Shown one piece after another: positions 1 through 6,105 of a stretch of 14,203 nucleotides of DNA. The first letter of the stretch is position 1, and each line of letters opens with the position of its first letter. Under the pieces are notes generated by a model that made no database searches, was not told the DNA's origin, and was given only the letters and a program-made list of their open reading frames with translations. This DNA comes from JBBRLA01 sp038231615 (GTDB taxonomy: Bacteria > Myxococcota_A > Polyangia > Palsa-1104 > JAEUJZ01): contig JBBRLA010000149.1 of NCBI GenBank assembly GCA_038231615.1, positions 1 to 14,203 on the forward strand, in the 5' to 3' direction. The translations under genes and the position numbers were made by a program.

Positions 1-1887
1 GGTGCCCACGGCCCATACGTCCTTGTCGCTGGTGCCAAAGAGCCCGATGAGCTGCGGCCGGTTGGTCTCCTTGACGTAGCCGCTGGGCTGGCGGGCCCAC
101 GATTTGCCGTCATAGTGCAGCACGGTAGCGTTCTCGCCCACGGCGTAGATATTGCGCGGGCCGCTGCCCCACACCGCGGTCAGGTCATCGTTGATGCCGC
201 TGGGCAGGTTGCTCCAGGCGCTGCCGTCGAAGTGCCGGATGGTCCCCTTGGCCCCCACGGCGAAGGCGTCGCGCGGGCCGCTGCCCCATACCGCGGTCAG
301 GTTGGCGGTGGTGCCGCTGGGCGTGCCGACCCATGCCTTGCCGTCCCAGCGGAGGATGATCCCGCTGTCGCCGACGGCCCAGAAGTCCTTCGGCCCGCCG
401 CGGAAGATGCCGTTGATGGCGTCGCTGGTGCGGTTGAAGGTGGTGGACCAGGCGGTGCCGTCATAACGCAGCATCGCCCCGCCCTGCCCCATGGCCCACA
501 CGTCCGCGGGCCCCTTGCCGTAGACCGCCCACAGGTCCTTGTCGCTGCGCCTGGGCTGCTCCGACCATCCCTTGGTCTTGGTGAAGCGCATCACTTGCCC
601 ATTCTCGCCCACCGCGTACACCGCGTTGGCATCGCCGAAAACGCCCCGCAGGCGGTCTTTAGTAATTGGCAGCACCGTCAGCCAGTTTTTGCCGTTCCAG
701 CGCAGCACGATGCCCTCGTAGGGCTGCTCCCAGCTTCCGCCCACGGCGTAGATCTCGTCCGGTCCCAGGCCGAAGACGCCGAAAAGCGCCTTCTTGGTCC
801 CGCTGGGCACGCCGACCCACGCCGAGCCGTCGAAGTGCACGATGGTCCCGTTTTGCCCCACCGCCCAGGCGTTGTTCGCCGCGCCGACCCACACCGAAAA
901 GAGGCTCGACTTGGTGCCGCTGGGCATGGCCAAAACCTGTGTGCCGTCCCAGCGCACGATGGCCCCCCCGGCCCCCACGCCCAAGGCGTTCTTCGGGCCG
1001 CTGGCGTGGAAACCGAAGAGGGTGACGTTCTCCGGGTTTTCGCCGGGGACCCCGAGCCAGTCGGTGCCCTCCAGGCGCAGCACCGCGCCGCCTTCGTCCA
1101 TGGCCCACACTTCCTGTGGGCCGCCGGTCCACACGCCGACCAGGTTCTTCTCCGTGCCGCTCTCGTTCCCGTGCCACGCAGCGCCGTCGAAGTGGAGGAT
1201 TGTCCCCTTGGTGCCCACCGCCCACAGGTTGTTCGCCGCGCTGCCGGCAATGTGCCGCAGGTCCCCGCCCCAGCCGCCATAGGACGGGGTGAAGTTCTTC
1301 CCATCGTAGTGGTGGATGGTGGCCCCGGTCAGGTTGACCGTGTCGGAGGGGGCGCCAACGACGAAGAGATCGTCCGGGCCGTTGCCGGCAATGCCTTTTT
1401 GCGCGCCCTTCAACACGGCGCCGCCAGCCCCCTGGCTGCGCACCGGGGAGAAGAGCCCCTTCTTGCCGCCCGGCTTGTGCCTGGAATCGGGATTTCCCTG
1501 GCCCGCCACCACCCTGCTGGCGGCGTCTAGCATGGCCCGCGCCTCGGCCAGGCACTCCTGTAGCTTCTTCTTCACCTCGGGGGCGGGGTTGGGCTCGATC
1601 TTCAGGTATTCCTCATAGGCCTGCAGCGCCTCCTTGGCCTGCCCGAGCTTGCGGTAGGCGGTGCCGATGTTGATGAGCAGCCGCGGCAGCTTCTGGACCT
1701 GGTACGCCGCCTGAAACTCCACCAGCGCCTCGTGGTAGCGCTCCGAAAGGAACAGAGTCACCGCGCGCTCGTAGTGCTGCTGGAACTCCGCGGGCCCCGG
1801 GGCCGCCCGGGTCACCGCGACCGGCAGCGAGAAAAGCCCGAGGAAGAAGCACAAGACGAGCGCGCATTGGGTGAAGCTGGTTCTCAT
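1..1887 (-). CDS. Secreted TPR and beta-propeller-like repeat protein (C-terminus beyond window)
   Basis: The frame is open for 629 codons from ATG at 1887 to the window edge, so the C-terminus is missing. A Sec-type signal peptide is visible (MRTSFTQ, hydrophobic run to about residue 24, likely cleavage near A28-A29). Residues 33-120 form TPR-like helices (YHEALVEFQAAY, AYRKLGQAKEALQAYEEYL). From about residue 166 there are 11 complete tandem repeats and the start of a twelfth, each about 39 residues, with the pattern (V/I)(W/F)G.GP..(V/I)(W/Y)AVG..G.(I/V)LH(F/Y)DG..W. This looks like beta-propeller blades of a type common in myxobacterial secreted proteins. GGAGGT at 1891-1896 precedes the ATG with a short 3-base gap. 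The gene lies 46 bases downstream of the kinase gene on the same strand and is probably cotranscribed. No catalytic motif is seen; a binding, scaffold or sensor role is inference. The propeller assignment is moderately secure, the function unknown. Confidence 0.85.
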   Translation of the reverse strand, partial: MRTSFTQCALVLCFFLGLFSLPVAVTRAAPGPAEFQQHYERAVTLFLSERYHEALVEFQAAYQVQKLPRLLINIGTAYRKLGQAKEALQAYEEYLKIEPNPAPEVKKKLQECLAEARAMLDAASRVVAGQGNPDSRHKPGGKKGLFSPVRSQGAGGAVLKGAQKGIAGNGPDDLFVVGAPSDTVNLTGATIHHYDGKNFTPSYGGWGGDLRHIAGSAANNLWAVGTKGTILHFDGAAWHGNESGTEKNLVGVWTGGPQEVWAMDEGGAVLRLEGTDWLGVPGENPENVTLFGFHASGPKNALGVGAGGAIVRWDGTQVLAMPSGTKSSLFSVWVGAANNAWAVGQNGTIVHFDGSAWVGVPSGTKKALFGVFGLGPDEIYAVGGSWEQPYEGIVLRWNGKNWLTVLPITKDRLRGVFGDANAVYAVGENGQVMRFTKTKGWSEQPRRSDKDLWAVYGKGPADVWAMGQGGAMLRYDGTAWSTTFNRTSDAINGIFRGGPKDFWAVGDSGIILRWDGKAWVGTPSGTTANLTAVWGSGPRDAFAVGAKGTIRHFDGSAWSNLPSGINDDLTAVWGSGPRNIYAVGENATVLHYDGKSWARQPSGYVKETNRPQLIGLFGTSDKDVWAVGT

Positions 1888-1890
1888 GGG

Positions 1891-1896
1891 ACCTCC
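1891..1896 (-). promoter_or_regulatory. Shine-Dalgarno site of the TPR/repeat protein gene
   Basis: Read on the minus strand this is GGAGGT, a near-perfect anti-16S match, with three bases (CCC) before the ATG at 1887. The spacing is shorter than the usual 5-9. It nevertheless supports this ATG, since the signal peptide begins exactly here. Confidence 0.6.
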
Positions 1897-1933
1897 GAAA
1901 CACAAAGCATGACCACCGCCAGCCGGCGGGTTT

Positions 1934-3400
1934 TCAGTTAAGAAGCGGGATCTTCTCGTCACTCTTGGGGACCAGGACCTCGGTACGCGAGCCATCCTGG
2001 GACAGGCCCAGCCGCAGCGGCTTGGGGAAGAAACCCTCCCGGCGCAACTCGATTTGCAGGTCGACGTCGCCGCGGTCAAGCTCCCCGTCCCACGGGGTCT
2101 GGCCCAAAACCTGGTTGTCCCGCAGGCGCACCACGTCAGCCCCCTCCGGGTTGCTGTGCAGCGTCCAGCGAATCTTCTTCGATCCTGGGGTCGACCCTGG
2201 AATCGCCCCCGGGGCCGCCGGCAAAGTCACCTCCCCGACGGGATGCGTCGTCATCACAACCGTGTCCTTTTGCGGATGGTCGCGCCGCATCACCACCCCG
2301 ATGCCCAAAAGCACCGCCGCCGCCGCCAGCGCCCCCACGATGCCGGCCATGCGCGCCGATGGGTTCCGTTCCGCGAAGGTCCCGGTGCCGCCGGAGTTCT
2401 CCGTGGCCCCCGGGTTCGGCATCGAGTGCAACGAACCGGCCACCCCCGTCGGCGCCAGCCCCGGCTCGCTCCTTGACCCCGCCACCGGCGTCGATCCGCT
2501 CGCCACCGCCGCCGCCATCCGGGTCGTGCGCGCCGCTCCCAGGCGTTCCAGTTCGGCGACCACCTGCGCCATGTTCGGGCGCTCGGTGGGGTCCTTGCGG
2601 AGCATCGCGTGGACCAGCTCGGCCACCTCCGGCGGCACCGAGGCCTCCACCTCGCGCAGGGGCGGCGGCTCCCGCATCAGGTGCATCGCCATGATCATCC
2701 CCGGCCCCTGCCCCTCGAAGGGCAGCTTCCCCGAGAGAAGCTGGAACAGGATCACCCCCAGCGAATACACGTCGGCCTTGGCATCCACCGCCGCGGCCCC
2801 GCGGCACTGCTCCGGCGCCATGTAGGCCGGCGTCCCGAGCAGCGCGCCCACCTCGGTCTTGACCACGTCGGCGTCGGGGCGCTGGGCCTCTTCCGCCACC
2901 TTGGCGATGCCGAAGTCCAGCACCTTGGCGCGCTCGCCGCCGGGGGCCTCGGGGTCCGGGACGATCATCACGTTGTCCGGCTTCAGGTCGCGGTGCACGA
3001 TGCCCTTGTCGTGGGCCGCGCACACCGCCGAGGCGATCTGCCGGGCCAGGTTCAGCGCCTCCGGCCCGAGCGGCCCCCGGGCCCGCTCCATGCGCGCTTT
3101 CAGGGACTCGCCCTTCAGGAACTCCATGACGATGTAGGTCGAATCGTCTGGCAGCCTGCCGAAGTCCAGCACCTCGACCACGCCGGGGTGGTCGATGATG
3201 CTGACCGCGCGGGCCTCATTGAAGAACCGGCTGGCGAACTGCGGATCGTGGGAGAACTGCGCATGCAGCACCTTGATTGCCGCCCGCCGCCCCAGCTCCT
3301 GGTGAACCACCTCATAGACCGAGCCCATGCCGCCCCGACCGAGTTCGCGAACGACCCGGTAACTCCCGATATACTGTCCTTCTGCCAACATCGCGGCCAT
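1934..3400 (-). CDS. Transmembrane Ser/Thr protein kinase with PEGA-like C-terminal domain
   Basis: A 488-residue bacterial Hanks-type (PknB-like) kinase. Residues 14-290 hold the kinase domain: glycine loop GRGGMG (21-26), ATP-binding K43, helix-C E62, catalytic loop HRDLKPDN (136-143, D138), DFG (162-164) and GTPAYMAPEQ (189-198). All key residues are intact, so it should be active. A Ser/Gly/Pro-rich linker leads to one membrane helix at about 351-371, placing the kinase in the cytoplasm and the C-terminus outside the inner membrane. Residues 408-478 (IRWTLHSNPEGADV...) resemble a PEGA domain, a small beta module often found on such kinases in myxobacteria. The ATG at 3400 is preceded by GGGAG at 3404-3408; ATG at 3391 is an alternative start. 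The frame continues upstream to 3574, but that sequence is not protein-like. The gene is followed by the TPR/repeat protein gene, a plausible partner or substrate (inference). Confidence 0.93.
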   Translation of the reverse strand: MAAMLAEGQYIGSYRVVRELGRGGMGSVYEVVHQELGRRAAIKVLHAQFSHDPQFASRFFNEARAVSIIDHPGVVEVLDFGRLPDDSTYIVMEFLKGESLKARMERARGPLGPEALNLARQIASAVCAAHDKGIVHRDLKPDNVMIVPDPEAPGGERAKVLDFGIAKVAEEAQRPDADVVKTEVGALLGTPAYMAPEQCRGAAAVDAKADVYSLGVILFQLLSGKLPFEGQGPGMIMAMHLMREPPPLREVEASVPPEVAELVHAMLRKDPTERPNMAQVVAELERLGAARTTRMAAAVASGSTPVAGSRSEPGLAPTGVAGSLHSMPNPGATENSGGTGTFAERNPSARMAGIVGALAAAAVLLGIGVVMRRDHPQKDTVVMTTHPVGEVTLPAAPGAIPGSTPGSKKIRWTLHSNPEGADVVRLRDNQVLGQTPWDGELDRGDVDLQIELRREGFFPKPLRLGLSQDGSRTEVLVPKSDEKIPLLN

Positions 3401-3498
3401 TGTCTCCCGATTCGGCCGCCATTTCCAGTGGGCGGAGCTGCCAGAACATGCCGATGATGCGATCGACGGCGAACATGGATTGGTTTTGGAGGTACATC

Positions 3499-3520
3499 CC
3501 CTGGTTATCAGCGCCCAGGG
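3499..3520. repeat. Small inverted repeat in the kinase leader
   Basis: CCCTGG (3499-3504) pairs with CCAGGG (3515-3520) around a 10-base loop. There is no T-run after it on either strand, so a terminator is not supported. It lies about 100 bases upstream of the kinase start and could be a leader hairpin or chance in GC-rich DNA. Confidence 0.3.
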
Positions 3521-3548
3521 CTGGATTTCAAGGCCATACCCCCAGGGT

Positions 3549-3569
3549 TGGTGGTGTCCCCCTCCACCA
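3549..3569. repeat. Second small inverted repeat in the kinase leader
   Basis: TGGTGG (3549-3554) pairs with CCACCA (3564-3569) around a 9-base loop. It sits 28 bases beyond the first inverted repeat and has no T-run. Function is unknown and chance is possible. Confidence 0.25.
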
Positions 3570-3745
3570 GCCATGGGGTCAAGGCGGCCAAACCAGGCCA
3601 GGACACCGACCTCATCTGCCAGACGGGGTCGGGATGCCGATTTCGCGAATGTAGAGTCGCTGCCACGTAGCGAGGCGGTCCATGCCCTGGGGAAGGGAAG
3701 GCGATGCTGTCAAAAGGGGAGACGCAAACGATCGCCATGGGCATA

Positions 3746-3761
3746 GATAGATCGACCGATC
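3746..3761. repeat. Short degenerate GATC tetranucleotide tract
   Basis: Four consecutive tetramers (GATA, GATC, GACC, GATC) match GATC at 14 of 16 positions. The same kind of tract occurs at 13465-13496. Both lie outside genes. It may be a decayed microsatellite, a repeated protein-binding site, or coincidence. Confidence 0.4.
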
Positions 3762-3934
3762 GTCGCGTTCAGCCTGCCGATGTTCTTCGTTCAAAATGGG
3801 CAAAATTGGGTGATGCTCTCTTATCGACCGAAGTTTTACGGTGGCATCGACATTTAAGTGCGATATCATGAGAACGTGAGTACCTTCCGTCGGTTTGGTT
3901 CAGGCCTCCCTGCGATGTGCCATCCGTGAATGCC

Positions 3935-5002
3935 ATGGCGAACTTCGCCGGGGCCAAGGTGCTCGTGGTCGATGACGTCGCCGACAACCGGGATCTGTTG
4001 GCCCGCCGCCTGCGTCGCCATCACCTGGTGGTCGTCGAGGCTGACCACGGCAGGCGTGCAATCGAGCAAATGGAACTCCAGTCATTCGATCTAGTCCTGC
4101 TCGACATCATGATGCCCGAGATGAATGGCTACGAGGTGCTGGCGTACCTGAAGTCCCACCCAAACCTGCATCGCGTGCCGGTGGTGGTCATCTCGGCCCT
4201 CCACGATCTCGCCAGCATCGTGCGCTGTGTGGAACTGGGGGCGGAGGATTACCTGTTCAAGCCGATCAGCCCGGTGCTCCTGGAAGCTCGGGTGAGCGCC
4301 TGTCTGGAGAAAAAGCGGCTGCGCGATCAGGAGCAGACCTTTCTTCTGGCCCTGCAGGACGAGCAGGCGCGATCGGATCGGCTTTTGCACAATATTCTCC
4401 CCGCTTCGATCGTCGACCGGCTGAAGCGCGGCTCCGGCAGGATCGCCGATAGCTTCCCCCGGGCCACCGTGCTCTTCGCCGACATCGTCGGCTTCTCCGA
4501 GCTCTCCGCAGGCATGCCTCCAGAAGAGTTGGTAACGCTGCTTTCCGAGGTGTTCTCCGCCTTCGACGGACTCGTCGAGCGGCACGGGTTGGAGAAGATC
4601 AAGACCATCGGGGACGCCTACATGGTCGTCGGCGGGGTCCCCCTGCCGAGCCCCGACGATGCCGCCGCGATCGCCGAGCTGGCCCTGGACATGCAGGAGG
4701 TCATCGCCCACCTGCCCGCGGCGGGGTCCTGTGCCCTGAAGTTGCGCATCGGCGTGCATAGTGGCCCGGTGGTGGCCGGCGTCATTGGGACGAAAAAGTT
4801 CAGCTATGACCTGTGGGGGGACACCGTCAACCTGGCCAGCAGGATGGAGTCCCACGGGGTGCCCGGCCGCATCCAGGTAACCGAGGCCACCGGCAAGCGA
4901 CTGGCCGCTCGGTACGCCCTTGAAGAGCGGGGCCCGATCCAGGTCAAGGGTCAAGGTACGGTGTACACCTATTTTTTGAATGGCAGGATCGCCTCTCGAT
5001 AG
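3935..5002 (+). CDS. Response regulator fused to class III adenylyl cyclase
   Basis: 355 residues from ATG 3935. In-frame GTG codons at 3917 and 3926 are alternative starts; none has a clear ribosome site and an upstream stop at 3869 limits the frame. Residues 7-122 are a receiver (REC) domain: acidic pair D13-D14, phospho-acceptor D57 (LLDIMMPEMNG), S87 and K109. Residues 124-165 form a helical linker with LLHNILPASIVDRLK, typical of the segment before cyclase domains. Residues 174-350 are the catalytic domain, with metal-binding D183 (FADIVGFS) and D227 (IGDAYM), adenine-selecting K223 and D292 (YDLWGDTVNLASRM), and N299 and R303 for transition-state binding. The K/D pair favours ATP over GTP, so the product should be cAMP made by a cytosolic homodimer. 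Phosphorylation of D57 by an unlinked histidine kinase presumably controls it (inference). It converges on the lipoprotein gene, 8 bases away. Confidence 0.93.
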   Translation: MANFAGAKVLVVDDVADNRDLLARRLRRHHLVVVEADHGRRAIEQMELQSFDLVLLDIMMPEMNGYEVLAYLKSHPNLHRVPVVVISALHDLASIVRCVELGAEDYLFKPISPVLLEARVSACLEKKRLRDQEQTFLLALQDEQARSDRLLHNILPASIVDRLKRGSGRIADSFPRATVLFADIVGFSELSAGMPPEELVTLLSEVFSAFDGLVERHGLEKIKTIGDAYMVVGGVPLPSPDDAAAIAELALDMQEVIAHLPAAGSCALKLRIGVHSGPVVAGVIGTKKFSYDLWGDTVNLASRMESHGVPGRIQVTEATGKRLAARYALEERGPIQVKGQGTVYTYFLNGRIASR

Positions 5003-5010
5003 CGTGCCAC

Positions 5011-5991
5011 TCAGGGAAGCGACGGCCCCTGGTGAAGGAGCACGCCCTGCGGCGGATCGGCGCCGAACTGCGAGAGGTTGCCCCCGGCGGCGAAGCGCTC
5101 CTCGCCAAAAACGAAGAGCCCGTGCAGGTCCAGGGGAGACGGCGACGCCTGCATCTGAAAGGGGCCGCCGTCCTGGCTGGTGGCCAGGAGCCCCCGCTGC
5201 CCCGAGACCAGCACGTCCGTCGGGCTGACGAAGACCCCATTCAGTCCCGCCAGGCCCATGTCATTCCGCAGCCTCCAGCCCTGGCCGTCGAAATGCAGTA
5301 CCCGCCCCGATATGCCGACGGCCCATACGTCATCCTTGCCGCGGCCGTGGACGGTGAGGAGGGTCTCGTTCAAGGGCGTCAGTGCAGGGTCCAGGTGCCA
5401 GGTGCCCCCCTCCCGGCGCAGCAGCGTGCCCCCCATGCCCACGATGAAAAGATGGTCTGGATCAGCCCCGTAGATCTTGAAGAGCGTCGCAGTGGCCGGC
5501 GGCGTGGCATCGATGGAGAACCCGGCCCGGCCGCCATGCAGCACCACCCCGACGCGCCCGGCGTCACCCCCGACAGCCCACACATCGTCATCCGAGAAGG
5601 CCCAGATGCCATAGAGCACCGCCGAGGTCGGCGTGGACAGGGCCCGCAGATCCGGCGTCGCGCCGCTTTCGTCGTAGCGCAGGACCGTGCCATTCTCGCC
5701 GGCCACCCAGGCCACCGCGCAGGAAAGCGGGTGGACCCACCACAGCAGCCCGGGCCGGGGGCTCAGGATGCGCTGGGACGAAGGGGGATTGGCGCCGCGC
5801 ACCACGGTCAACACGCCCGTGCCGTTCATCCCCGCCGGGGCCGGCGTGCCCCCGGCCACGAGAATGCGGTGCTCGTCGGCGCCAACGGAGAGCATCCAGG
5901 CGGTCTGGTCCATGGTCACCACCTCCCAGGCGGGAGGCGAACCGCAGGCGAATCCGCAGAGGCAGAAGGCGACAAGCAAGCGGTGGTGCAT
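5011..5991 (-). CDS. Putative lipoprotein with about seven propeller-type repeats
   Basis: 326 residues. The N-terminus (MHHRLLVAFCLCGFACGSPP) is a short signal peptide with a candidate lipidation cysteine C16. The preceding GFA is an imperfect lipobox, so lipoprotein status is likely but not certain. The remainder can be divided into seven repeat units beginning near residues 31, 85, 129, 171, 212, 250 and 289. The clearest are DDDVWAVGGDAG (134-145) and KDDVWAVGISGRVLHFDG (219-236). Seven units would fit one closed seven-bladed propeller (inference). They share the VWAVG..G.VLH.DG signature with the repeat protein at 1-1887. No catalytic motif is seen; the location is probably the envelope. 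AGGAG ends one base before the ATG, an unusually tight spacing. The gene is divergent from glgE with 114 bases between them and convergent with the cyclase gene. Confidence 0.85.
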   Translation of the reverse strand: MHHRLLVAFCLCGFACGSPPAWEVVTMDQTAWMLSVGADEHRILVAGGTPAPAGMNGTGVLTVVRGANPPSSQRILSPRPGLLWWVHPLSCAVAWVAGENGTVLRYDESGATPDLRALSTPTSAVLYGIWAFSDDDVWAVGGDAGRVGVVLHGGRAGFSIDATPPATATLFKIYGADPDHLFIVGMGGTLLRREGGTWHLDPALTPLNETLLTVHGRGKDDVWAVGISGRVLHFDGQGWRLRNDMGLAGLNGVFVSPTDVLVSGQRGLLATSQDGGPFQMQASPSPLDLHGLFVFGEERFAAGGNLSQFGADPPQGVLLHQGPSLP

Positions 5992-6105
5992 ACTCCTATC
6001 CTACTTCGACAGGCGCCTTCACGGCGATCGGCTTGGCCCGGGCGTTCCCAGATGATCAGATTATAGCTTCGCCCGGTCAGCGGGCCGCATGCAAGGTCGG
6101 AAATC
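5992..6105. promoter_or_regulatory. Shared divergent upstream region of lipoprotein and glgE
   Basis: These 114 bases separate the start codons of two outward-facing genes, so promoters for both, including the one driving the four-gene glucan operon, should lie here or close by. An AT-rich patch with GATTATAG near 6057-6065 is the best -10-like sequence for glgE, but no -35 element sits at normal distance from it. The assignment is positional only. Confidence 0.45.

Larger units (their letters stand above)
3401..3934. other. Divergent intergenic region between kinase and REC-cyclase genes
   Basis: About 530 bases without a convincing gene. Short open frames on both strands here lack ribosome sites and recognisable motifs. 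The kinase-proximal half contains two small inverted repeats (3499-3504 with 3515-3520, and 3549-3554 with 3564-3569). At 3746-3761 there is a short GATC-type tetranucleotide tract. From about 3770 to 3900 the sequence is visibly richer in A and T than the flanking genes, as expected for a promoter zone. I could not place a -35/-10 pair with acceptable spacing in either direction. Both flanking genes must be transcribed outward from this stretch. Confidence 0.6.

Noticed and set aside
1..1400. CRISPR-like or satellite array suggested by the roughly 117-base periodicity
   Set aside because: The period is in the protein repeat; the DNA units are diverged and continuous, with no constant repeat and unique spacer pattern.
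115..1530. Long plus-strand open frame of 471 codons with a repetitive product
   Set aside because: It is exactly antisense to the tandem-repeat protein. Its repetitiveness mirrors the 117-base repeats, and high GC leaves the complementary frame free of stops. The minus-strand frame has a signal peptide, TPR and recognisable repeats.
659..1555. Minus-strand open frames in other phases (659-1555 and 678-1304)
   Set aside because: Arg/Gly-rich products without motifs, lying out of frame inside the repeat-protein gene.
3401..3574. Upstream extension of the kinase to a start at 3574
   Set aside because: The extra 58 residues are low-quality sequence with no signal or domain, and GGGAG sits directly before ATG 3400 next to the kinase fold.
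3842..3861. Possible sigma-54 promoter (TGGCAT followed by T-rich bases) upstream of the REC-cyclase
   Set aside because: The required GC is not found ten bases after GG, so the core consensus fails.
4091..4954. 287-codon minus-strand open frame under the REC-cyclase
   Set aside because: It is antisense to a gene with every expected catalytic residue; its product has no recognisable motif.
5032..6066. 344-codon plus-strand open frame opposite the lipoprotein
   Set aside because: Arg/Pro/Gly-rich product with no motif. The opposite strand has a signal peptide and repeats.
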